Assembly (NCBI GenBank): GCA_001465935.1 | Contig: LNKV01000005.1 | Span: 186,001 to 250,000, forward strand | Direction: 5' to 3' | DNA from: Clarireedia homoeocarpa | Lineage: Eukaryota > Ascomycota > Leotiomycetes > Helotiales > Rutstroemiaceae | Length of the DNA stretch: 64,000 nucleotides | Shown: positions 22,031 through 34,400 of the stretch, piece after piece | Layout: every line of letters starts with the position of its first letter | Numbering within the stretch: position 1 is the first letter of the stretch | The notes under the pieces: model-generated | What the model was told of the DNA's origin: nothing | What the model saw: only the letters and a program-made list of their open reading frames with translations | Databases searched by the model: none | Position numbers and translations under genes: made by a program

Positions 22031-25000
22031 ACTGAAAGATTGTGGGCTGGGAACGAAATGAAATAAGAACCGGGCGCCTCGAGCGAAGTAGGAAAGTCGA
22101 CTGATGCTTGGGATGAAGAATAGAGGAGGCCATGGACCATGAAGACCTTTATATAGAGCCCCAATGGCTACTTGGGCAAGCTTCTTGAGTCCCCCGCTCA
22201 ATAGTTCCACGCATTATTGGAAAGTTCCATTTCAAGTTGGGAAGTTCTATGATCTTGGAACATTGGTGTTGCCTTGCAGGATGCGGAACATGGGTTTTGA
22301 TTGTGCATCGTGAGATTGGCGCTTTTTTGGACATAGCCAGTGCTGACGGAACAAGAAAGAACAAGCTTGACGGTATCGAGATCATGATACGGGGCTGAAA
22401 GATCAGGTTCATTTGTCAGATAATAGTTCATTTGGATATTATGCCGTGAAAAGAGTTGATGCGAATAGTAAACAGATCGTGCCAGCTCATGCCAACATTT
22501 GGCAGGAAGTAAACATGCAAGCCATCCGCAAAGCTTGACCAGCATTTGCAGAGCCCCGCGTGCCGAGAAAATTGTCAGTCGGGACGAAAATATACCAGAT
22601 CTTTATGCCGTTGTAAGAACGAGTGTATTTGGTACAATGTGCAAGACTCCTCATGCAGAATTGAGCTCGTCAAGCACTTGGCATTGACGTTACTGGGTCC
22701 AGCTCAGCCTTTCAGTACGAACCCCCTTGCACATCAGGTGTAACCCCATATGCTGACCAACAAGCCGAAGAGGAGACATGGGGGTGGAATCCCGCTGTTA
22801 TGGTAGTCGAGGATTGGGGAAAGCTCACTCGCCAAATAAGCTTTGCGCCGTCCGTATGACTATCGAGTCCGCATACGACATTCTGATTGCCATCTATACC
22901 GACAACTTTGTAGGTAATTTTGTCTGAGGTGAGCCTAGAAAAGAGGGGTAAGCAGCTTAGACCTTGCTCCTGCATGCAATGGGCAATGCAAGATGCGGAG
23001 TGGTCCAGGGCGTAGTCCCAAGTATACACTAACTTATGACTCAAAAATCTGCAAACCTCCACGAAGTTTATTCGGGCTTATTCTTCAATGATAATGGTAG
23101 GTACCTGTCGTCAATGATATGATTGGCAAAGCACGATAACCGAGCTGCTTAATGAGGCTACGAGGTAACTCAACCCGGAGATTCGGGTCAACTTAGGTCA
23201 AAATAAAGTAGCATTAAGTCAATAGTCTCATGAATGGCCAGATAAGTAGAACACGACGGTGAGCTATCGGAATCCGAATAGATAATACGAGGTCATGAGA
23301 GAGTCAACGTGAATTCAGGGCCCCTTGCCCCCTTAGCACCTCGCTAGATCGAATTTCTCCGTGATGGATTCCCACAACTCAGGGACATTGATTAGAACCA
23401 AGGTCCTAACATACGGCTGATAATCCCACAGTTCCTTTTGAACCGAATCGCATTCAATCGTACACGGCATCGTGAAAGGGTCGCAAAATTCTGGAAGCGG
23501 GAAGCCGCACGGCATGCTCATTGATGTAAGCCAACAAGTTTCGGAATTCGGACGAAAGAAATGTAGGCTTACGATGAAGGTTGACTTTAAAAAAAGAATA
23601 GAAGGATTTAATGGGCCAAAAGAGACGTTGTTCTTGAAGGCATTGTTACATGCATAATTCAGGCACTACAGTACCGAATTGATGTAGGCATGGCTTGCAG
23701 GAACCACGAGCTACCGGGATTGTGCGGGATCTGCTTCAAGGTTGAGAGAATTTTGTTTCGCAAGCTGTAGATACATGTTTTGATACATGTTTTCATGCTT
23801 GATGGAGATCGACAATTGTTTCATGCCAGGCAGTCATTGACCTGAATACTCTTGCGTTGGCATGTAGTTGATTCATTAGGATGTATTGAGACACCTGATC
23901 AAGTGGATAACAACTTCCATCAGCAAAGTTATCATTTGCGATAGAACAATGTCACATCGTCTGACAGCGTTTTTGGGACTATTGGGAAACATTTAGCGCC
24001 ACCACATTTCTGTGGCTTGGAGCTTGAGCACGATCGAATCCCTGCGGTGGACAGCTAATCCTGCCTGGCTGAGAATGCGAATTGCAGATGGAGCAATCCG
24101 AACTTAATGCTTACTCTTTGAAGCATGATAGAAGAACAGCCGCGGCGTAGCCCTAGCGTACAAGATCGAGGTGAATGGAGATATCTAGACAAGGTGCTGT
24201 CAGCCTCGTGCTTCTAATTATAAGACGTGAGGATTTAACATAGCGACGTCACTCTGCCGTACCGTGTCCAGAACCAGTCACAGATCTTTCACATGATACG
24301 AAAGTCATCCGATTTTCAGCATGACCTCTTTCGTCTTCAACGACGCTGGGTCAGACTAGATAGAAGAAATGCTCGCGAAGGTCAACGATGGAAACATTTG
24401 TCGTCTCCAATATTGAATAGTAGCGGTGTGAGCTGAGCGGTTTCAAAGCAATTAATATCTCGTGGCAGGACTTTCCGATCTGATTCAATGCAATCAATAT
24501 CTGACTCCCCGTGTTGTGAGGCGCGGGACGTGAAGAAAGATAAATGTAGGTAAGGACAGTTCACGAGTACGAAAATAGAAACATACTGTGGCTGAGGCAC
24601 CACCAAAAAAAAATTCGGCACGTGCGTGGAGCTTTTGGTGTGGCTTTGCATGTCCCCAACTCCGAGACGCAGCCGAACCACAGCATACTCAATCTTGCGG
24701 CAGCCGAAATGAATTGCATCTAATCACATCTACTTGCTGGACAGGGTTTGGTGGACTTGCAGAGACAAATGCACATCACAGTCGCCTCACTGATGACCCA
24801 TCATGGTGAGGAAAACATCATTGAGCGAAGATGTCTCACCTGGGGGGAGGCGGGGTAAGGCAGTTTTCTTCGTGTTGTCGTTCACTCTTATGCATTGATT
24901 GACTAGGCATGTGGTTTCTCAATGATTTCTCATACCAAAGGCCAACAGCATTTAGAACTCATGCAGATTCACGCCGAAGCCGCGCTTACTGCGCAGTGTA

Positions 25001-25200
25001 ACCTTAATATGGGGCTGACTGCAACCCCACGAAACAATATAAGTTGTTGCAAGTCCGAGGCAACGAATCAGATGTTAGTGGTATGCATTTAAAAGTAATA
25101 GGTCCATAGACGCAGTTTAGTACTCTTCATTATCCATCTATCCATTCATTCCCTTTGTAATTCATGCCTCAAAATTCAACAACTAAGAGCTGACTACGCG
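22031..25200. other. Gene-free stretch upstream of the laccase
   Basis: About 3.2 kb including the laccase promoter. Open frames up to 116 codons (22712-23062, minus) lack introns, starts or motifs that I can support. A short direct repeat GATACATGTTTT occurs twice at about 23769-23793. Confidence 0.5.
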
Positions 25201-25365
25201 AGGATCAGGGAAGCATTTTACTATCATTTTAAGATCGGTCTCAGTACTACAAGATCGCATATCCGAGTACGGGATAAGATATATTAGATTAGCTGCAAAG
25301 AGCGTGGATGTAGAGGGTACCTCTCTTAATATGTACATTCGAGCTCGTTTTCAAGCTATTATCTA

Positions 25366-25500
25366 GCCGCTGACACCTTCTCAGCTTCTTCAACGTGAGA
25401 ATTCATCCAAAAGTTCTTGGAGCACTCTATTACACCGGTCATTAGTGTGGACACCGATTGCCTCGGGTGTGTAAAACTTCAGGTCTACTAATTACTTATT
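25366..25500 (-). pseudogene. Short coding-like relic in repeat DNA
   Basis: A minus-strand frame of about 32 codons (containing KFYTPEAIGVHTND) is bounded by stops on both sides. It looks like a decayed fragment of a mobile-element protein, but I cannot assign it. Weak call. Confidence 0.2.
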
Positions 25501-25540
25501 AATTAGCAATAATATCATTTACGTTAGTCGCTCTCGTGCG

Positions 25541-26687
25541 AGAAGCTAGAGCGAAGGCATTGAGATTGAATGAACTTGATTGATCTATCTGTCTATCTGC
25601 TCTGGAGGCAGAAGCTTTGTAAATCTATCTACTACTATATCGGCTGTCGGGTTCAAAAGGTTAGTTCAAAAATTGGGTTCTGAATTCGTATTAGACACAG
25701 CTCGTAAGTAGGCTGCGCAAACGGTTAACCGTGGGATACCTATAGTATTGCCAAGACAATCCGCGGATTATCCGTTACAGAGCGGATAGTTGAAATCTCA
25801 GATAGTTAGTCTATAGGTAACCCGCGGATATCCACAAAGTATCCGTTAATCCGTGGATAATCTGTAAATATACAGATAATCTGTTAATTTGAGGATATTC
25901 CCAGAATAAGTAGGTATTTTAAGCCTTGAAGCCTTAAGTTTAAGGCTTCAAATCTTAATATTTTGGGGATATACTTTTTATACTGATATTTATACTAAGT
26001 ATAAAAGTTATCCAGGTATTTATATACTTTTTATATATTTATATATATACGGATTATCCGTGGATATCTACAGACTATCTGTAATTTACAGAGCAGATTA
26101 TAATTTTAAAAAACTATCCGCGGATTGTGAAAAGGGAGACTCTATCCGCGGAGCGGAGCGGTTCCGGATTATCCGCGGTTCCGGTTTATTTCTGCGCAGC
26201 CTACTCATAAGCTTGCATTCGAGTTGTTAGTTCGAAAATTTGAGTTCTGGGTCGGAATTGGATACAGCTTGTAAGCTCGTATTCGAGTTGTTGGTTCGTT
26301 CGAAAGTTTGGGTTCTGGATTGGAATTGGACACGGCTTGCAAGCTCGTATTCGAGTTGTTGATTCAAAGATTGGGTTCTAAATCGGAGTTGGACACGGTT
26401 CGCAAGCTCGTATTCGAGCTGTTGGTTTGGGAATTCGGTTCAAGATTCGGTTCAAAAGTTAGTTGCTGAATTGATGTTGAACACAGTTCGCAAACTGTAT
26501 TCGAAATGTCGGTTCAAAATTGGGTTCGAAGTCGGTTCAAAGTTGGGTTCGAAGTCGGGATTGTTTTTGGGAACTGAGATAGACCATTGTTTCGGAATCT
26601 CAAAGGAGAGGGCTTATAACTGTGAGAAGCTAGAGCGATAGCATTGAGATTGAATGAACTTGATTGATCTATCTGTCTATCTGCTCT
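25541..26687. repeat. Repeat block bounded by a 63-bp direct repeat
   Basis: A 63-bp segment containing GAACTTGATTGATCTATCTG occurs at 25541-25603 and 26625-26687 with two differences. Between them, at about 25650-25708 and 26204-26580, lies an imperfect minisatellite of roughly 66-bp units (AAGCTCGTATTCGAGTTGTT core, then a TTGGGTTCTG and GGACACGG part). A hAT-like element interrupts the array. Confidence 0.75.
25701..26211. mobile_element. hAT-like non-autonomous element (495 bp), AT-rich
   Basis: The element spans 25709-26203. It has perfect 11-bp terminal inverted repeats, TAGGCTGCGCA and TGCGCAGCCTA. The flanking 8-mers are CTCGTAAG (25701-25708) and CTCATAAG (26204-26211), a target duplication with one G-to-A difference. 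Both ends carry many subterminal copies of ATCCGCGGAT-type motifs, as hAT transposase-binding regions do. The centre is AT-rich and non-coding. It sits inside a minisatellite unit. Confidence 0.85.
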
Positions 26688-27015
26688 GCTCTACTAACTA
26701 CATAGCTGCTTGAAGAAGGTTTATATCCTCAAGTTGTAGCAAATCAACGATTATAGTATATTCCGTAGCTTACAAATGAAAAATGATAGAAATTCGGCAT
26801 TTGTGGATTATTCCTTGATCTGGGAATGCCCTTATTTATCGATCATGTGGGCGGTGGAGATGGCTGTGGACCTCATTCTCACATCTCGTCATCACTACTT
26901 GTGTATCATACGCTCAGCACTCGACACCTGAACATTGAGCCAGAATGTACATGAATGTTTTTCGTGTAATCAGCACGGATCGTTTATGATGAGCATCTGT
27001 TGGACTCAGTATAAG
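26688..27015. other. Short AT-rich spacer
   Basis: About 330 bp between the repeat block and the solo LTR. Nothing recognised. Confidence 0.4.
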
Positions 27016-27368
27016 GTACGTGTTATGACTTATTCGGGACTATAGGCTCAATGGTATCCAATCATAGTAGAACCCGGACAAAGTCCGAATCATCATAATA
27101 GAGTGATTTATCTTGTGATTGATAAATCAGGCTAAATGCGAATCATCATAATAATCATCCTGCTATGATGATCAGGATGATCAGGAAGGCTATATAGACT
27201 GAAGGCCTCTTCTTTCCTTGGGAGCGACGTGCTCAACTCAAATAGTAATCTTTATTACTTAGTCACTACAATTGCCTCAAATCTCAATTACATTCTTGTC
27301 GCTCTTAATATAAACCCTCGTACGTGCTCTTCGTATATGAGCACCCGGAGGCACGTCGTAACAGTACG
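27016..27368. mobile_element. Solo LTR of an LTR retrotransposon (Ty1/copia-like)
   Basis: The LTR spans 27021-27363 (343 bp). It begins TGTTATGAC and ends GTCGTAACA, near-inverted ends of the TG...CA type, and is flanked by an exact 5-bp duplication, GTACG, at 27016-27020 and 27364-27368. A CTATATAGAC promoter-like box lies at about 27190. No primer-binding site or polyprotein follows, so it is a solo LTR left by recombination. The TGTT...AACA ends fit copia elements best. Confidence 0.82.
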
Positions 27369-27735
27369 TCAAGTTCAGTTACAGGAGGCTCTGACAGCGG
27401 GCCCGGTATAATCGAGGACGCGAAGAATATCCGCCTGGTATATGAAGTCTATACTTCTCTCGCCCTTTGCCCAAACATATTTAATTGCTAAGCAGTACTT
27501 ACACGCCTTTTATCTGACGCGCCCATAGGCAACTGGTGAGCTAAACCAATTACCTATTTACTTAGAATCTACCCGACACAATGTTTTTAAACAGCACTTC
27601 CTAGATCGGTTCTGTTTGTTAAAGCCCTCATGAATTTGAAATAGTACTAATATTGCTCTCACAGCTATAATCTGATGATTCCCAATCACCGAAGTAATCG
27701 AGGTATGATTGGTTTTATGGCGTAGACATCGCAAA
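27369..27735. other. AT-rich spacer
   Basis: About 370 bp of AT-rich, stop-rich sequence. No feature recognised. Confidence 0.4.
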
Positions 27736-28978
27736 TGGATCTGGTTCGCCCCATTCGCACTTCAAGCCCATTGGTCTGGTCTGCCCTATTCGGCAATATG
27801 GCTCATTAGCTAGTATTGGTGAATAGGCCTATTCTATTGGTCGCAATTGACTAACGATCCCGGAAACCCGAATAGGCCGCTCTACCTGAATCGGCCGGAT
27901 GTCGCCGTCGACCCATTTTTTGAGGTTATAAATATACAACCTTAGGGCAAGATATTAGAGCTATTACTAAGTTCTTCCTGAGTATTCTGAGTACGAAAGA
28001 GAAGGAGGAGAAGTTAGTATTTCTATCTACATCAATATAGTATATCCGGCCTATTCGGCCTCCTAGTCCCCTAGCCTCTTTTTCCTTCCCCTTTTTGAGA
28101 TCTTCAACCCTCAATCCGACAGCTCAAACTGAGCTGAAAACTATTATAATTTATATCCTCAACACTATATATAGCGGCGATATAAGTAAGAGAAAGAATT
28201 CAGTATTTCAGCCCTATATCAATATAGTATATCCGGCCTTTTCAGCTAGAACAGCCTATTCGGATTTCGGAGCCATTCGCCAATACTAACCAATAGACCG
28301 TATTTCCGAATGGGGCAGACCAGGTAAATGAGGTTGGTCGGATGGGGTAGAATTGAATATTGATGAATGGGCCAATAATTGACGAATAGGCCGGCCGGCT
28401 CATACACGTGCACATACGGTTAGGGCAATGTAGTAGTCCTACATACCTAGGCCATTCCACAGAAAAAGAGGAGATTTCTTTATTTGCTGCTACCTAGTGC
28501 ATATTCCTAATGTTAGTAATACAAAATATGTAGATATCACTTGCTTATACCCTCTTAGACCAGGTTGAGAATACAGGTGTATCCTTCAGCCTGTTAACCA
28601 CTTCAACCACTTCCTCAACTACTTCATCTGTAGTTTTATCCACTTCAAGACACAGTTGCTGAGCAACTAGTATATCCTCGTCAAACTCACTATAGTCTAT
28701 CAGTAATTTCAACCTGTTTGCGTTTTCTTCGTTCCTGATTCCTACCTGCCTTTTAAGCTCCGGAAACTATCCCTCTACGCCTCCAGGCCCCCCAGTCACC
28801 TCCCTTTATTGAGCTGAGAATTGTTATAATATATCCTCAAATCGACAGATCAACAGCAGCAATTACGCCAGCATCTACGCTAGCATTACTACGAAGTAAG
28901 GGGAGAATCAGTATTCGCCCCATCCACCAAGCTAATTGACCAATGGGCTTGAAGTGCCAACGAGGCGGACCAGATCCA
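27736..28978. repeat. Decayed element with nested inverted and direct repeats
   Basis: The outer arms, 27736-27776 and 28938-28978, are 41-bp inverted copies with four differences (core GCACTTCAAGCCCATTGGTC). Inner arms at about 27776-27830 and 28273-28323 are a second inverted pair. Direct repeats inside include ATCAATATAGTATATCCGGC (28031 and 28218) and a GAGCTGA(A/G)AA...TATCCTCAA segment (28129 and 28811). No open frame. It resembles a fold-back or rearranged DNA transposon; the class is unknown. Confidence 0.65.
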
Positions 28979-30056
28979 GTGCTGCTGTCTATCGCAATTT
29001 GCTAATCGCGAACCACATGAAGGGGTCAATATCGCATAAAAATATAACATACGGTAGTAATGTGACCTCATGCTTCTCTTTGGCTTTGTTTCTTAGGGCG
29101 CCTCTTTTCTGACCCTGATATAGATGTCTTGTGCACGCAGGAAGTCTGTGCTTCGAATCCAAGCAACTATCTATCAATGTGGCGCCGAGAACAATGTGTA
29201 TCAGGCAACACAGGACTATAAGATTCCGGATTCACTAATGCCTGAAGTCTGCTACGTCCGATGACTCGTGACTAGTGAGGTCTCACGTTTGAATGAATAC
29301 TCGTGGCCGTATCTGTGAGCAGTATCTGGCTCGTTGGTTTGTGGGTGGTCCAGTTTTATTGCCAGTTGATCGATCATCGGCGAGCTTTGTTAAAGGTGTT
29401 GATGCCTCCGCATCTTAAAATAAATAATTGTCATTCCCGCGGCTTTCTCAGAAGAACGAGGAATGGAGTTTTTTGTGTTCTTAGAAGAGGAATTGCGAAG
29501 GCCTGGAATTTTGTCGGCCTGCTGGGTATCAAATGACAATTGATCTGAATCTGGTCATACATCTTTAAATTTGGCTTCATATGGGAAGTTACAAACGTGT
29601 TAGAACAGGAATAGAAATGATGTTGATATATAACAAATGAGGAAGGTGCTCGATTTTTTGAAGCACCCAATAAGAGCTTTCATGTGGCTTTGGAAGAGGT
29701 TTGATAGACTTGATGAGAGAAGTTGGCGTTTCACTGAGTTACTGTTTACTGCCTACGAGCTTCTCTAGCATCTCTCATTCAAACCCTAAAGATGATGTAA
29801 GTATCATACTTCAGTATGTATGAAACTTAGCTAACGAAATGTCACCCAGCACATTGCAAGAGCGATGGACGACGTTGAAAGAAACAACACTTTATCATAA
29901 CTCTAGGATGTCTTTATTTTACTATATCCACTTCCCATTCTTATCATCATACTTTGAACTCCAATATCGTTTCGTTCGAACATAATATATTTCATCATAG
30001 TATAAAATTGTCGCTCTTTAATTTAACTATCATTATATTCTATTCACACAGGCAAG
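28979..30056. other. Gene-free stretch
   Basis: About 1.1 kb ahead of the next gene. No repeat or gene that I can support; 29930-30050 is the AT-rich likely leader of the downstream gene. Confidence 0.45.
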
Positions 30057-31496
30057 ATGGGTAGCGGGAGCCCATCGAATTCAACGTTGTCGAATGGAAG
30101 AAAATCTCCCTTGAAAGTTGTAAGGAGGCGACCAACAGCAGGCGAAAGCACATCATCATCATCATCATCATCATCGGCTGAAAGTTCTCAAGAATCATCT
30201 TCAACCCCAATTGAAGAACTTCCACTCTTATCACCATGGACTACCATAACTGACAACGCGCTACAACCTGTGCTTCCTCCCTCGAGTCCACGACCTCGCC
30301 ATGCAAACCTTCCTACAAGCAACGTCGCATTCTCAAGTATTAGGACAGACGGGTCTCCTGATTCTGTAGATATGAACACTCTAGATGCCGAAACTGAGAT
30401 CGACATACACATATCACATGAGGAGCTCATGTCTCGGCGACATTCCGTCATATTGAATGAGAAAAGAAATGATGATACTGATGGCATACCTGGCGATATC
30501 ACATTTTGGACCACCCTACTCATGATACGAAGGAGACAAGCGGAAACTGGTGAATTTCGATGTACTTCTACCTCCCGCTTTTCTCACCATGCAAGTTCTG
30601 TCTACTAACTATCTAATGAACTAGCACCTGCACCTCCATCTGCACCTCGTAAACGAATTCCGAGGCCCGATTTTGATATACCGAGATACAATAGACGGGG
30701 TCACTTAATCTGGCCACTCGAAAAAAACATGTTTGTGCAAGATTGGATGCAGCAACCACAATCCGAACCGTGGCGAGAACGACAGTCACAATCCGAACCG
30801 CTGCGACAACGACAGTCGCAACAACCTGGCTTCGTTGTCAATACAGACATAGGGTCTTCGTTTGCAGGATTCCATGATAGATCAACCATCTTGTCCGCGG
30901 AAGACGAAGGCGAAACCGAAGCTGCCGAAGCTGCCTCCCAGCAAGATGAAAATATGTCAGCTCGCGATTACAGAACTCCATCGACATCACTAGGTGTTGG
31001 GGGTCAGCTTTATAGTACTACGGCGAGAGGATACCTAAATCTATCATTCATGGATAAAGAACATGAAGAGTATGAGGATATAGACTCAGAAAATGCTGAG
31101 AATGTTTCGTCACATTCAGTAGCCCAACAATCAGCACCGGCGTTACCAACACGTTCACCACAGGTTCAACTGCCTTCCCCGCGACATTCTGCCGCACAAC
31201 CGCCAAAATATTCACGGAGACAGAGTATGTATGGCCATATTGATCGGCCGCCTATGCCTGTGCTTATCGAGACAGCGAACACAGACTCGGAACCAATGGA
31301 CTGGGAGCTAACGCCAGATGGGGCTCTTGTAGTCGATATTTCTTCTTCAAGGTTTCATGAAGCGCTCGAAGGGAGTCGAGATGGGCCTACCAATCAAGGA
31401 TTGGAGCCAAATCCCCCACGGGGGGATACAGGAATGCAAGAAGATATCTTCATGTCAGGTGTTAGCCAAAATGGAGGTCCTTCTAGGGTAAACTAG
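30057..31496 (+). CDS. Hypothetical disordered protein
   Basis: Two exons with one intron ending at 30624 (ACTAG acceptor, CTAAC branch). Two donors keep the frame: GTACTT at 30562 (458 residues) and GTGAAT at 30550 (454 residues). I do not recognise the protein. It is Ser, Pro, Gln and acidic-rich and probably unfolded. Visible features are a poly-Ser run from a TCA repeat (30149-30174), a basic PRKRIPRP stretch just after the intron, and a duplicated QSEPWRERQSQSEPLRQRQS segment. No transmembrane or signal segment. It could be a nuclear or signalling scaffold, but nothing proves this. The ATG at 30057 is the first in frame after an AT-rich leader. Confidence 0.65.
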
Positions 31497-34400
31497 GGCA
31501 GAGCGAGACCAAGTGCAGCTCCGCTGATCTAGTAAATTCAGGGCTCGCGCATGACTGAAATGAAAAGATGTTGTGTTTAATAACATCATATATAGATAGG
31601 AAAGCAACTTAGTTAGGTGTGATGAACAAGCACAATCATTGGATTATTCTTATCCGTTCTTTTGTATGGTACTATCTCGTCCCGAGAGTTCGGTAGCCAT
31701 CTACCTATCAAGCGGGCCGAACGGGCGGGAACAGCGATGTGTAGTTAGTTACTCAGCCTTACCTATCAAGCAATCAATCAATCGAGTTAAAAGTGTCAAT
31801 CACTTCGGGAATTCCGTATCCAAGGCACCGGGACGATGCAATTCAATCCTAGAATTTTCAGTGGCCGATTGATTGATTATGAAGTCGGCAAGTTTATACT
31901 TTAAATCAACCTCTATCGGGTGGCAAGCTCCAATTTTCCCAAACCCGAGACCAGTCGTACAGAAACACCAATCATCTGATTCTCACGCAAATCCCAAACC
32001 CCATTTTTGAAAGTGGTGAAGGGAGAACGATAAAGAGTGCGGGAAGATGCGGGAAGACCACCGCCATACCTGTGTTTTAGCTGAAGGATTCGGGCATTAG
32101 CCAATAAGCATCACCCTCCCATTTTTGTATGGGTGGAATCGATTGAGTTCGGGTTTCAACAGGAGAAGGTGAGGTTGTTATAAAGTTGACGACATTTCCA
32201 CGCCCTTCGGACTTATGATGATGATTATCATGAAAGGATTGATGGATTTCTATTCTTACCGTGGCTGTACGTAGTAGTAAGTTTTTTAGGCTTTGCACTG
32301 CTGACAGTTGATCATATAGTATAGAGGAATAGACGGACGGCAAGACACGGGCGCTTATTTTACGAAAACGAGGAAAAGCAGGAACACCCGGGAAAAACGC
32401 ATCGACGATGAGAGAAGGGTGAGATGAGAAGATGGGACGAACGTATCACGTCAGATGGCGTTATGACTTATATCAACCTAAGGAGGCAAAAAAGCTCAAC
32501 ATCGACTGAATGCCGAGAACAAGAAATCCATCAATCCGTCAATCCATCAACGGAACAAACTTCACAACAAGGCTTTACGGCAGGCTTCTTGCTGGTGTAA
32601 TACGAAGCTAGTCGTCTCACATTGTTCTGGCTCGTTTGATCGGCTACTTGTCGCCTAGCTTTGATTCTGAGTATGGTCGCGGATTTATGGGTATACGCGG
32701 ATTTATGGGTATACGACGTACATGCAATCAATCAATCTGCACACCAGAGGTCGCCGCGACAAATTTGGCCTTCTCCTCAAGTGAGACCGGGACGATACGA
32801 CCGTTTTTACTTGGCATGAAGATCAATTAGCTCCAGCGAGCGGAATGACATCCACATTAGGCAAACAACTGAGGGCAGCGTTATCGCAGCCGAGAGAATA
32901 TGCGAATGGTGAATTTAGCAACAGAGATGAGGTTGAGGTTAGCTTCATGGTTATGGCACCGTTGTCATTTCGCATTCGCCTAAGTCTCGAGGCTCTGTTT
33001 TATGGGTTCGATAACATTAGGGTTCGATGCTACTGCACTCTATCGACAGCGGCATATCGTCGGCGGCGCAGCATAGACCCTAGTTGAATCAGCTGTGGGC
33101 GCTTCCGCAATCTACCTGTTGTCATTTTCGAATGTTCTATAGCACGTGGGATGAGTGAGGTGTGTATGGGGAATGTAACATTCATGCGTGCGTGGGATGG
33201 TTTTTTGGCTTATGGTAGTTTGAGATTAACCTTCGTGTTTGAATTTTGGCTGTTTGGTGTGTGCAAGGTTCAGGGGAGTTAGTATATTCGGTACTTTTAC
33301 TGGCTATCTGGAAGCGCGGAGGGCGTGATTCGAAACAAAGGAGGAAGGAAAGGATGAACGAAGGATTCACTTTGGCCGGCATCTAGGTTGGTGAACCAAA
33401 AGCTGCCCTTCGGGAAGTCGCTCAATGATCGAAATAACGGTGAGTGATGATACAGCATCGACCATTACGCATTGGGACATCGATATATCGTGCAATCATA
33501 CTACCAACTAAGGGGACGGATAGCACTTCCATTCATGTGACCGGACCAGAAGCATACTAGCTCTGTGGGCCATCGGATCATGGACTTGTATGTTGCTCTG
33601 AGAAAGTGGACTGCTTCGGATATGATTACCCATTACGGGTGATTGTATACCGAGTGAGGGTAACCACTTTATCATGCGATTGCGAAATCTGCCTAGCACA
33701 TCGCAAGAAAAGGACTGAATAGACTAGCACCCATATTCATGGAGAGGTTTGAAAAGACGATGATCGACAAGTCTTTTAAGGATCAAGGCTTAGATTCCAT
33801 TTATTTCCCACACAGCTTTTCCCACAGATGCCCACATTTGCACAGAGGTTTGTGGACCCCAATGTTTAATTCTTTTCTGTAGTTAGCTGGGAGTCGTAAG
33901 TCATGTTTTCGCTTAGATATGTACCAGGTGGGTACCCTTGACTCATTAGTACCGATTGGTAGAGGCTGTCACTTCGCCAACAGCGGCATTTGGCGGTGGC
34001 ACCTTACCTGTTTGGGATGCAGTGCAGACGAGGAAGATAAAATGATTGGCGTGGTACGAAGTACTCCGAAGCGCCGAGTTCTGCTTTAGGCTGAGTACGG
34101 GGTGACAAAGGGTCGGATAGCAGCGATAGCAAAACAGTTTAGCTTCTAGCTTCTAGCTTCCCAGTTAGCTTTTAGCTTTTAGCTCTTACCGTTTTGGCTT
34201 TGCGGTCTGATGTTTTTGGCGGGTGTTTGTCTTCGTCTTACTGTTACTTCTTACAGTGGGCGTGAACGGCTGGCTGTGTTGTAGGTCAAATGGCATGACC
34301 GGAGTCAAAGAATGGTCAAATTGAGGTCGTATACGCTTTAGTTTGTTGTAAGAAGACTTCTTGATGGTACTGAATGGCTGCACACTGATTGGGTTCTGCG

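Noticed and set aside
22712..23062. 116-codon minus-strand frame
   Set aside because: No start context, splice partners or family resemblance; flanked by stop-rich DNA.
26998..27363. Alternative LTR start at TGTTGGACTC
   Set aside because: Flanks give no target duplication, whereas starting at 27021 gives an exact 5-bp duplication and near-inverted ends.
29100..29180. Possible tRNA (GCTTCGAATCCAAGC-like segment)
   Set aside because: No matching acceptor, D-arm or anticodon arm could be folded around it.
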